NCBI GenBank assembly: GCA_035041965.1 | Contig: JAPYMA010000958.1 | Location: forward strand, 84,678-148,677 | Origin: Anisakis pegreffii | Lineage: Eukaryota; Nematoda; Chromadorea; Rhabditida; Anisakidae | DNA length: 64,000 bases | Direction of reading: 5' to 3' | In this document: in pieces, positions 1 through 10,730 of the stretch | How the letters are laid out: every line of letters begins with the position of its first letter | How positions within the stretch are numbered: the stretch's first letter is position 1 | Translations under genes and position numbers: made by a program | Notes under the pieces: generated by a model | Database searches by the model: none | Seen by the model: only the letters and a program-made list of their open reading frames with translations | What the model was told of the DNA's origin: nothing

Positions 1-577
1 TATTTACTCCGGTCACCGGACTCGCGATATTCAGCTCGAAATTCATAGCTCTTTTTTTTCTGATGAGCTGAGAATCGACCATTTTATTTTATTTTAACTT
101 TTCCGTTTCCATTTGCTCCATTTTCTCTCATTCTTTTATATCTTAGGACTGTTTTACTTGGCCCTTCTGAAATTCGAATGCAATAAGGTGTGCGTAGCTA
201 ATGGTAGAGTTAAATTCTTTGCTTATCGGTTGTTCGTCCCACGAAGATATTCTGTCTAACAATCAACACGACTCGATTCAAGAGGTATTATGACATTGAA
301 GAAGAACTATTATTCATGCGAATCAATGATAAACTATTTCTGTTATTACAATTTTTTTTGTGTTTCTTACTCGCATCTCGTTTTTTCACTCTTTCAAACA
401 TCTGTTTCCCACCACTAAAGTTGACTTCAATTCATGATCAATCGAATTCAAAGTAGAACTTCAATCAAAATGATTTATTAAAATCATTCAAGAAGCAAAC
501 ATAAAGCACAAAACCAAATAGCAAGCACAAGGCAGGCAATTAAAATCTGATTATTCAACGGAATATCTGATCAATTC

Positions 578-2438
578 TCAAAAGATCTCCTTCTTTAAAG
601 AGACGATCCAACATCGCTCCACACTCTTCTCATACACTTTACACTTTTCGATCGTTACCTGAAAAAAGCATGATGATTTATCAACGGTATTTCATTAAGA
701 AACAAGTGAAGTAACCGTTTCTGTGTGCATGACGAAGTAAGAATAGAACAAATATTTTGCAGGAAAAGCGAACCTTTTTAACGCATGTGAGTGTGCATGT
801 ATCGAAGACAAGGTTACGAGGACACCAATAATACGACGGATAATCGTTGAAGCATGAATAGAAACGAGATGAACATCCCATCGCGTAAAGGCCATTACTC
901 TAAGTGCATGGTGGCTTTACTAAAATATTTAACGGCCATTCAAATATCTCCGATCGTTATTCAAAGTTAACATGCCCAAAAATTTCGTCCTTGAAACATG
1001 ATCGAGGCCAGCATCGCATTACTAAGTCACTACTTGACTGTATTCAATGAACGATGTGCTCATCTATATAATATAAACTTACCCGAAGGTAAAGTAGAAG
1101 GCTCTTGTGGTGGGATTGTGACTGGTGGAAAAGTAAATGATACTGCAGGCGTTCCACCGCAAGCCTTTACGAACCACTGAAATTCGCACACTTGACAACC
1201 TAAGATAAAAGAATAACATCTTTTCTATTCATTATCGAATCACACACTTCAAATGACATCTTATCCACTCATTTCACTGATAGTGAAATTATCAGCAAAT
1301 GCAAAACAGCAAAGAGCTTAATTATTAAACGAATAATACCTTATAACGACATATCTTTACAGTAATGTCAAACACCATGCCACCTGAGCAACGATTGAAA
1401 ATCGCGCGTCTAGATATACAAATGAAGTACGATGCAGAGCATCCAATCACGTAAGCATCATCCGGATGTCCGCTGCAGAAGTTTGGCGTTGGAGTTTGAC
1501 GACTTCAGCAGTAGTTTCGAAACTGGGAGTAGTGAGCGTTGGTGGTGTCGTGTTGGGACTATTGTAGCTGGTGGCAACATGTGCGAACGACCACCGCATT
1601 CTCTTACATACCACTGTAAACGATCCTTATTAGTTTGAGGGAGGCTCTTTTAGTGAGAATTCACTATTTGCAGACAGCGCCTCAACTGCGTTACAATTAC
1701 CTTGGAAACGCAACGATACGCAACGATGTCAAAGCGATATGAAGCACCACATCTGTGGATATAAGCTCTACCACGAATGCACGAGGCATAAAGGAATAAA
1801 CAACCAAGCGAGTAATAACCATCTACTTTATCAGTACAACAAAATCCTTAAATTGTGAACTTTGTTGAACAACCTAAAATTCTCATGAGAAAAGTGGTAC
1901 GTTCAAAGCTGTCTTTAAAAATATTGAATGGCATGAATGAGGCAGACTTCCACTGGTCTGGTTTATATTGAGGAAGACATGAGTTTGGTGTTTGTGCGGT
2001 GGCTACATCGATGTAGTGGTTGGTAATTGAATTGCAGCTTGCCGACCTCTACAAACATCAACATAAGCCTGAATTTCAATTTTCTTCAGCACTGTGACTG
2101 GTTTGGATAAGGATCAGTTGCGCATTAGTATATGAACCATCGCTAGTTTTTTCCGAGCACGATCAGTGACAAATTTGAAAATGAATAGGAAGAGCATAAC
2201 TAGCCTTTGATAAACACCGGTTTGATGTTGGATCATAGATACGACCAGTCGGACATTCCATCGCTTGTTGTTGCTGAGCCACACATAAAATATAGCAGGA
2301 AGCACATCCAAGACTATATGCACCATGTGGACGATTCACGCAGGACTGACTGCGTTGTGGTGGTGATGGTTCAAAGGGAAGCGATTCGCGTCCACTTGAT
2401 GGCCTCTGAACATTACCGTTACAAGAGGACGACATCCA
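578..2438 (-). CDS. Chitin-binding CBM14 (peritrophin-A type) multi-domain protein, 3' part
   Basis: Probable secreted cuticle, eggshell or mucin-like chitin-binding protein. Exons read on the minus strand: 2438 to about 2213 (starts WMSSSCNG, linker, then HGAYSLGC with the later Cys of CPTGRIYDPTSNRC), one near 1630 starting WYVRECGG, 1502-1361 (CSGHPDDAYVIGC ... FDIT), 1176-1083 (WFVKACGG plus a Pro/Thr linker), 899-774 (NGLYAMGC ... CPRNLVFD ... C) and a last exon 658-578 ending in TGA. Each module has the CBM14 cysteine spacing and the aromatic-Gly-Cys and FD/YD motifs. Exon 1361 joins 1176 inside a module, so its last Cys comes from the WFVKACGG exon. Exon 774 to 658 joins in phase 0. 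The 5' exons and signal peptide were not found; upstream lies the helicase block. Some small exons, for example near 2060-1960, remain unresolved. Family assignment is firm; the exact gene model is not. Confidence 0.72.
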
Positions 2439-2830
2439 CTTTGGGATGCAGCTTTTATATAGGTTATCATGATAGAGTTCTGCATCACTATCGATACACG
2501 AGATGATTTTCTTTGCAAATTCTCTAGCAACATGTGTTATCTATGCATTACTTACATTGGCCAGACTATCAAACGTTTGTAAAGTTGCTGGCCACAATGC
2601 ACGCGTTTCTGTTCGCACTGTTTAAGCCTTGATTGACGCTACCCCGCCGGCTAGGCGAGCAGGCCAAGTGAACACAACCGAATATTTAATTACTTGCCGT
2701 AAATACTTTGCATAATCAAACGTAGCCAAATACAAATCCAATGAACAGTCATCACTCTACAAAATAAATATTCCGCCGATCGCTCACAGCGATCAACAAA
2801 ACAACCACTCAACCTGCAAGTAACAAGTAA

Positions 2831-2906
2831 AAATCATGTTATCTATGGATAACATGATTTTGAGAAATCTAAACCGTATGACAGAGAAATCTCTAAGCGT
2901 ATGTCA
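2831..2906. repeat. 30-nt perfect hairpin followed by a short tandem repeat
   Basis: Positions 2831-2843 (AAATCATGTTATC) are the exact reverse complement of 2848-2860, separated by TATG. Directly after it an approximately 24-bp motif beginning GAGAAATCT and ending GTATG(A/T)CAG occurs twice (2862-2884 and 2884-2906). It lies about 140 bp upstream of the helicase reading frame. It could be a promoter or the edge of a mobile element; the function is unknown. Confidence 0.7.
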
Positions 2907-3049
2907 GATAGCCGAGCGTTTTTACTGCACAGCCAAACTCTGTACAATCGATCTCAATACAATAGGTCTTGCCAAAAAGCGATAATTTCTTGAAGCTCCT
3001 TCTCGAACCGAATCAGAGCCAGACCATCTTGACCAATTCTCCAGCTATC

Positions 3050-4576
3050 ATGTCATTTGATGATACGACAGAATTCTATAATGACAATGGTGACCGGATC
3101 AGTACCGGTTACGAACGGCCACAAATCTTTGCGTTTGATGAATACCTTGTGGATACTTATCGTCAGACATTGAAACAAGGAGTAGAGCTGCCGTTCCAAC
3201 GATATCGGGCGGCACATATCTCCAATATGTTGCTCAATGATAAAATAATATCCAACGCCCTGGCGGTGTCGGCACAACATCTCCAGACCAGCAACAGAAT
3301 CCACCATACGATCTGTGCCATAAATTTCACCAATCTAAAGGACGCATCATCAGTCCGTAGAGGACCCCGCTTCCAGATCTTCTACACTGGCCGATACGTA
3401 CCTAACTTGGCCACGGCCGCGGATTATCAAATCCATCAAAGTATCGATGAGCCCTTACAGGAAGCGGCGCTAGTGATTGCGTCTCACGCTATTATCCCGG
3501 TCGGCTCTCAAGTCACCAGGAGCTTCGTGATTCCGCGTGGATACCGGGAAGATCCAAAATCACGTCGGATTACCGAGCCCGAATCCGAGTGCAGTCTCAC
3601 TCAATTAAGCAAGGTCGATCCCAATGATCCAGCCATCCACCTCGATCCCTTCTTACCTGAGACGCCGGAATCGCCAGAAGCTATTCCGGATGTAGCTCGG
3701 CGACACGAGGATACACTGCTCGCCGCTGCGTCGCTCATACGCTACCGTACCAAGATAGCGATGGAGCGCTCGGCATTCGACAGCAACCAGTACATTTTGA
3801 CCCGCCGAGGTCTTCGTGTCTACCATGCAGTGGTTGCTGATCCACGAATCGTGATGTTGCGAGCGAAGTTCTGGGAGGATGACACCCGAATGCTCATACT
3901 ACCTAGCAAAGACCTGCTGGTAGAACGGCTGCCAGGTATTGCGACGCCCTCTTATTCCGGAACACATGGTGTGTTACAGATGGTGAAGATTGATGAATTT
4001 GGCAATCTGACGGGAAACATATATATAGAGGAAGGTGCCTTCACGGACTTGAAAGGAAGGGCACCCTGGATAGTCAAACAGGAACGCTCGTTGTACATAC
4101 TCCCTGACACGAGCCGGACAGGCCTGGAATTCAGAATAGCTCAACTGCAAGCCAGACAGCTTTCGCACTCCATCATTACTAACGATCCGCAGCCAAAACA
4201 TGCGATCATCCAAGCCGTAGGAAATCAGATCATGTTACAAGAAGACGATAGCTCGATTCTCACGGAATCACTAAATGAATGCCAGAAATGAGTACTGACA
4301 TGCTTAAAAGGAGGTACTCCAGTAGTGTTCCATCAAACACCTGCTGGCACCGGGAAAACATTCGTGATCGCAGCTTACATAAAAGAACGGCTGCAAAACA
4401 TGTCTGACTCTGGAATCATGTTAGTCACGGCACTTACAAATGTAGTAGTGTTCTTCAATATCTGCGACACTACGTACACGGCTGGTTCACGCAGTGTGAT
4501 TGCTTCTGAGTACGATGTAGCCGGATTAAAGGTACCAATTGGTCCTCTAGATGCCTTAGGTCTGCTTGAAGATTGA
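3050..4576 (+). pseudogene. Disrupted SF1 (UPF1/NAM7-like) helicase, N-terminal part with one in-frame stop
   Basis: A single intronless frame runs from an upstream TAG at 2963. Its first ATG is at 3050 (MSFDDTTEFY). It is open to a TGA at 4289-4291, then continues in the same frame to a TGA at 4574-4576. The part after the internal stop holds a Walker A motif (PAGTGKTF) followed by ILVTALTN-like motif Ia residues (written here as IMLVTALTN). The part before it ends LNECQK, which looks like the Gln-containing motif that precedes Walker A in SF1 helicases, so the stop lies between two parts of one helicase core. About 410 residues upstream are not recognised. Walker B and the later helicase motifs are absent, so the gene is truncated as well as interrupted. 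The frame is clearly richer in G+C than its neighbours and has no introns, which suggests a retrocopy, a mobile element gene or a lineage-specific multicopy family. Readthrough at the TGA cannot be excluded. Confidence 0.6.
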
Positions 4577-4908
4577 CAGTTGGTAGAATCATGAGTACTG
4601 CGCTCAACAGGGCTGCTGGTCAAGGGGTCCTGACCGATTCGATTCGTTTGAGAGAAACTGGATTGAGTTCGACTCAATTGAACTCGACTCATAGCCGCAT
4701 CATGTTGTCCACTTGGACGATTAGTGGGAAAAAGAGTACGGCGCCCGACGGGGCTGTCGGAAGAAGATTCCGAAGTGAGTGGATGACCACGTCGGCGCCC
4801 AACAGGCGGGAAGTAGGGATTCCCGGGTGGCAGATCGTCGTCCGCACGGTCCGGTGGCCCCGATCGTCGCATATCGACTTTACACGTATTCCTTCACTGA
4901 TTACTCCT
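4577..4908. other. G+C-rich non-genic stretch after the helicase fragment
   Basis: Open frames exist on both strands (plus 4573-4980, minus 4872-4375) but show no recognisable domain. The stretch keeps the high G+C of the helicase fragment and is probably part of the same inserted block. It contains short inverted motifs such as ATTGAGT-TCG-ACTCAAT near 4662. Confidence 0.4.
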
Positions 4909-5031
4909 CGCTACGGCGTTTTCCTTTTGTTAATTCTGGTCCGCTACGGCGTTGAATATGAATTGCAGTCGTTATTATGAATGATAAGAAGTTCGAAGTT
5001 GTTTAATTTGATTACGACTCGCTACGGCGTT
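4909..5031. repeat. Three copies of the 12-mer CGCTACGGCGTT
   Basis: The exact 12-mer occurs at 4909-4920, 4942-4953 and 5020-5031. The second and third copies are each followed within about 20 bp by GCAGTCGTT or CCAGTCGTT. Such a G+C-rich word is out of place in this A+T-rich sequence and marks the end of the inserted block. Confidence 0.75.
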
Positions 5032-5163
5032 ACGTATAAATATATTCCAGTCGTTAATAGTAGTGATATTTACTGAAAGTAAAAATTTGAGAATAATTGG
5101 CTTGGGGTTTTTCACTTTTCAATGAAGCAGCGTGACGCAACCACCAACCACTCGCTGCTACCA

Positions 5164-5740
5164 GTTGAGAATTTGTAATATTGTGGAAGCGGTAGACTAT
5201 TAATATATTAAATAATGATTTATTGACGGTGGATATAGTTAATACAGTATCAATAATACATAGAATCCCAAACTTGGAATATCAATTTATAATGAGTGAT
5301 CACAATAAATTCAATGTACAATTCACGAAATAATCAATTTATAATGAGTGATCACAATCAATATCTTCGACTGATGATTATTGCCCCAAACCTGGGATAA
5401 CACGACTGTCAAATAGTACGTACGAATTATGAATGATTGTTTGACTCCTCGACTTTGCTTCTGCCGTAGCCTTCTTTTATACGCCTTGTTTTCCATTGCT
5501 TTCTCACATTCCTATGAGATAATATTCGTAGATAACATTCTTTGTTACATTTTCTCAGCTTTCAAATAATGCCTTTGTTTTGGCTATTAGCATGCATTCC
5601 ATCTGAATATGCAACAAATATGTTGCATTTCTCATATGTGCATCTTTCATATCTTGATTTACATATTTCATCGAAATGATGTTTTGGGAATTTTGAAAGT
5701 GCAATGTTTACAATAAGAACGGATAGAACACATTCTCAAC
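5164..5740. mobile_element. Possible solo LTR remnant (BEL/Pao-like ends)
   Basis: The stretch begins GTTGAGAAT (5164-5172) and ends with the exact reverse complement ATTCTCAAC (5732-5740), about 577 bp in all. This resembles the TGTTGAGAAT type of LTR ends, but the expected outer TG/CA is not clean. The flanks CTACCAG and CTACAGG are only partly alike. Inside, a 26-bp sequence starting ATCAATTTAT is repeated exactly at 5281-5306 and 5333-5358 (52-bp spacing). No retroelement coding region is present. Tentative. Confidence 0.35.
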
Positions 5741-6630
5741 TACAGGTGAAGTATATAAAATGTCGACGAATTGTGCCTGGTTTCTGATATGAGATTGAAT
5801 TTCCAGCGGCATGTGACATACCTGAGCGAATTTATAACACTGTCAAAATGTATGCATTTGATCTCTCTATTGACCAGTAATGCGCTATTCTAGGGAAATC
5901 AAAAAAAAATCACTTTCCTATAAGTTTTCTATGTCTCTAAATTCAATTTTGCCATCAATCACAGCGGTATTTTCACTTATATCAAATAAAAAATATATGC
6001 TGCTGAGAAGTTTAAGTGTCACAGATAAATTTTCAGTGATAATTCACTTGAGTGAGTGAATTCATTCTACTGCCCAAATTCTAATATCTGATAATACCGT
6101 TCTATTGCATTCAGGCAGAATGCAACATAAACTTTTTGCAAAACAACTGATCACTTGATCGAAGCAATTCCATTGTCAAATGCCTATTCCCAGAAAAGGT
6201 GAAGAACTTGGGTCAGAACGATGGATTTCAGTGATGAAACCGAGGAGGTAAACGGTACTTTGAGGGGAGGAAAGGTACCTGGGAAAGTGAGGAGTGGACG
6301 GGAAAAAAATGGTGGAGAGAAGTTAACCGAAGAGGGGAAATTATCAACATTTACAAATAAATCATAAATGGATTCAACGAGCGATTTTATGTGCATTCGG
6401 TACTCTGCTCTTTTTGAGACGACTCATGAAGTTGAAAGATATTGTAAGCATTGAAAACGGATGACTGAAGACATTGGATTTATGAGCTAATTTTGACGTA
6501 TGCTTGCTAGACTGTGAAATGCCGTCTCCATTTTCAGGGCTGATTTTGTATTTTCATTGTATAGTGGAGTTTTTAATCTGTAACTAATTACTTGATGAGG
6601 AAAAGAACGATTTTTTAGTGGTTAGTGATC
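5741..6630. other. Intergenic region upstream of rpn-5
   Basis: A+T-rich sequence without a recognisable exon on either strand. It should hold the promoter and 5' untranslated region of the RPN5 gene that starts at 6631. No clear TATA box or repeat stands out. Confidence 0.5.
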
Positions 6631-9600
6631 ATGGAACAGCGTGATGTTTCTCCAATTCGTTCGGGTACTCAAACGGCGTCGATAATCGCAGTTGAAGACT
6701 TCGCCAGTCTTGCCGCACAGGTGCTTCTTGAAATGCGTTATTTATCTCTATGAAAAAATTTGGTGGAACAGTAAATTTCGAATATTTGTGTTTGACGTTT
6801 TTGGAAGTTATTTGAAATGTGCTATTTAATCAGTTATAGAGATATTAAAATGAATATTCTAGGAAGGAGATGGCCGTTTATTCAAAATGGAAGTTGATTA
6901 TACCTCGCAGGTGGATGAAGCATTACCGAGGGCTGATGCTATTGCGAAGGTATTTACTTTTGCTACTCAATTGAAATTTGTGAATTCATGTCAAATTGTC
7001 TTCTCGTATAACTGATTCTGGGAGGATCAACTCGGTTCTAGTGGAACAAATAATGATGTATTTCGGAAATTCGCGAATATTCAGCGATAAAAATGGTCAA
7101 GAGATCACTTGTAACCTCATTGAGTGTGTGAATTATCTAAAACCTCCTGTCAACTATCTGTGGCTGCAGCAGGTAAATTTAAAAGTAGAAGTGCACATCT
7201 ACCGACAGATATGATACAGATCATCTAGATTTCCCTTCCATTTGAAGTTATGTTGAGTTGGTGATAGATTCAACGTTTTGTGATGTGTTATAATCTTGAT
7301 TACAGACGGGTAATGTGTCAGCAGCGCTTGAATCATTGACGAGTCTCGAGAAGCAAACACGTTTAGGATCTGATATGAAATCTAACTCGAGAATTGTGCA
7401 ACATATGGTGAAAATCTGCTTCGATGGTTCAGCATGGACTCTCCTTAATGAAACCATTGTGACACTGTCTAAGAAACGCTCTATCATTAAGTTAGCTATT
7501 GCTAGAATGGTGAGTATGCATTTTTAATTTACGTACTAACTTTTTATCGGTGTATCATCAGTTCAGTTGAATCTCGATCATATATTAGTGTTATGTATTT
7601 TTTTAGTCGTTTAAAATTCTGCCGTTTTTCATTGCATGTTTGAAATAATATATCTGATAATGTTTATAACGCATCCACCTAGATGATGTGAGTTGATTGA
7701 TTGAACCGTCGTTTATAACAGGTACGTGATTGTTGCGATATGATCGACCGAATGCCAAATGAACAAACTGCATCGAAATTAATTGAAACGTTACGTAACG
7801 TCACTGCTGGAAAGGTATTATGCGCTTTTACGTTTCTATGCAACAGTAGTGTGATCACATTTCTTTGCTGTAACGCATTCATTTGTCACTTCAACTTCTG
7901 ATGTAAAAGTGAACTCGTTTCTATCGAATTCTTGTATTGCTTTCATGTGTTTGTGTGTGTCTACAATTACGTTTTAAATCTTTGTCTGTTTGCAATTATG
8001 AGTGAATGAAACGATTGGAATTCACCTTAATGGAAAGCTATTAAAAACAGTCCAACAAGAGTCGTTTGACCAAATCTTTTTTGACGATTAATATATTAGT
8101 TGAAAATATTCGATGAAAGTATTTTACAGATTTATGTGGAAGTGGAACGGGCACGCCTGACAAGTCGATTGGTGAAGAAGCTGGAAACAGAAGGAAAAAT
8201 CGATGAAGCAGCTACAATGCTTCTTGAACTCCAAGTTGAAACATACGGCTCGATGGAAATGAAAGAGAAAGTAAGAGTTTGATTTCAAAAGTTTTGTAGT
8301 TTATATTTCTTGCTTTCATTTTTTAAATACGAGAATATTTTTGATGAATTTCATTTTAATGGGAGAATGTTGCTTTAATTTGGTACTATCCGAAGCACTG
8401 CTTCATGGTGTTGCAGAATGATTAGCTTACAGGCATAAGAGTTGTCTCATATTTGTTTGCGGAATTATTGAGATATACTATAGTTTCATTTATTTATTTT
8501 GATGTTTCAACTTCGTTACCACTGTAAACTAGGGACCAGTCTTAAAATGCAGGTGGAATTCTTGTTGGAGCAGATGCGTTTATGTGTCTTGCGTAAAGAT
8601 TTCATTCGTGGATCGATTATCTGCAAAAAGATTTCGGTTCGATTCTTTGAGGATAAATCTGAATCGGTGAGTTCAGTTCGGAATATTTGTTTCATAACCT
8701 CCGTCTTTTGCAATGCTCATCACCATCTTATTGTTTCATGTTTGAAAACATTGATTGTTTATTGATAGTTGTTAATGTAGCATATACTTAGTAAATCATG
8801 CATTTGATTTGTCTTAACAGCTTTGAATTCAGTTATTTTTTAAATCGATTAAGTATGGTCATACGTGAACCTCTACATATGCATATCAAACGGGTGCCTT
8901 TTTTCTGTCTTTTTGTGTCTCTTTTGCATCTAATTTTATTTCGTAAGGAAGATTGGAGTGGAGCCGGAAACAGCGAAGAGTATTTCGATATGAACTTTCA
9001 GGTACAAGAATTGAAACTAAAATACTACGATCTGATGATAAAACTCGGTTTAAACGACAATGATTACCTAGATGTTTGCCGTTATTATCTACAAGTATAC
9101 GATACGCCACGAATACAGGCTGATATTGAAAAGACCAAACAGGTTCGACGATCAGTTTGTGAAGATTTTATAAGCCATCGAAGACTGTATGTTTTTGTTG
9201 CGTGAAGTTAAGTTGTGAGGAGTTTAGTTAATAACTGGTATTGTTTTTGGAAGTGACCTGATTTGTGATCAATTCGAATGGAAAAAATTTAAGCATTCGT
9301 TCGATAATGTTATTAAGAGGCTAAGTTAACGCAGTATGATGAAAATTGACTGAAAAAGAAGTTTGCCTGAGATAGGTGCGTTTACTTATCTTCACAATCA
9401 GAGTATGGCGTTTGAATTTGGTATGAAAAAATAGTTATTTGTTAGGTGTTAAAGTGTGCTGTACTATATGTTTTACTGTCAAAACATACAAACGAGCAAT
9501 GGGATCTTCTACACCGTATTCATAACATGAGACAGTTGGAACTTATTGCCGAATATAATCAGTTACTAGAGCTTTTCATCAATGAAGAGATCATTTCTTG

Positions 9601-10729
9601 GAAGGTTAGTTCTCTAACATTTCATTGCTAACATGAACTTAATGGTCCATCATAGTTTTTTTCACGTATGATAACTAAAACTTCATATTTCGGTCTACCG
9701 TATAGATGATTGGAGAGTAATATTTATTATGAGATGTCATAATCTCGTTTGATAGGAAACGATCCTAACCCGATTCGAGACGTTATTAAGACGAGGTGCG
9801 GTCAACAATAAATCAACAGATGTTTTTGATACAACGGATGGTGGCAATAAACGTTGGGCAGATTTGCAGACTCGTGTGGGAGAGCATGTATGTCGAAATG
9901 CAATCTTTTTGTTGTGTTATGTAGACGACATGTAACCTGCCTTCAGAATTGGTTTATATCGTATGATGACTTAAAGTTCTGAGTTTATTGTTGGAGAATT
10001 GATTCGATTCGATATTAATGCGAATTGAGCTGTCAAATCAAATAAAATTTCTCTTTATTGTGTAAATTTAGAGTGTATCTTAAGAGAAATAATTTTTGAT
10101 TTTGCCATCAAAAGTTGTGTTGTTAATGCTATTCCAGTTATAAAAAAAGCTATTTAGTACTGCAGTGTTGTCCATATAGTCCCACATCAGTTCCACTTGC
10201 TTAATGCTGAATGTTTTAGAATATGCGTATGATCGCCAAATATTATACGCAAATAACGTTCGATCGAATGGCTGAACTGCTCGATTATCCTGTTGAGGTG
10301 AGTTGTTTTCCCTGCTCTTGTTTTCAATTGCGGACATTGGTTTATCAGTTTGAATCTGCATGTTTCCATTGCAACATTGGTACATTTTTGTAGGACATGG
10401 AGAAATTCTTGTGCAATATGATAGTGACAGGTGCGATTCCGGATGCAAAGATTCATCGACCGTTGAGGATTGTCAACTTGCGTGCCAGAAAAGCGAATAT
10501 TGAGCAACTGGATCAGTGGGCTAGTTCTGTTCGCAAGCTTACCGATATTCTCAACAAGGTTCTTTTGTTAATGTCATCATTCTTTTTATGACTAGTGTTG
10601 TTGATTTTCACCGTTATTATTAGTATCGTTTGCATTAATTTGTGATGTGTTATGTTGCAGGTTTCACATCTGATTTCGAAAGAGGAGATGGTTCATCGCC
10701 ATTTAGATGCGAAAGCTAGTGGCGAATAA
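6631..10729 (+). CDS. rpn-5: 26S proteasome non-ATPase regulatory subunit 12 (RPN5/PSMD12)
   Basis: Scaffold subunit of the 19S lid, PCI-domain family; it helps assemble the lid and place the deubiquitinase. Exons: 6631-6720, 6863-6949, 7306-7509, 7722-7814, 8130-8270, 8553-8666, 9002-9142, 9446-9604, 9756-9887, 10220-10297, 10394-10558 and 10661-10729. They join to about 490 residues, slightly longer than the human protein because of a longer N terminus. Strong matches to PSMD12 include [78 protein letters not shown] (PCI region) and ISKEEM near the end. Every exon length is a multiple of three, so all eleven introns are phase 0. The frame is also open upstream of exon 7 (from about 8947), so intron retention there would add residues. 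Start chosen at the only ATG that opens exon 1. Confidence 0.96.
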
Positions 10730-10730
10730 A
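10725..10730 (+). terminator. AATAAA overlapping the rpn-5 stop codon
   Basis: The last codons GAA TAA A form AATAAA at 10725-10730, so a canonical polyadenylation hexamer overlaps the stop. Whether it is used is unknown; more hexamer-like motifs follow downstream. Confidence 0.4.

Noticed and set aside
4794..4803. GGCGCCCAAC, resembling a retroelement primer-binding site
   Set aside because: No LTR end lies immediately upstream and no gag-like frame follows; a 10-bp match is weak.
4375..4872. 165-codon minus-strand open frame opposite the helicase fragment (Pro/Ser/Arg-rich)
   Set aside because: Half of it is antisense to the recognised Walker A region and the rest has no domain; long because of high G+C.
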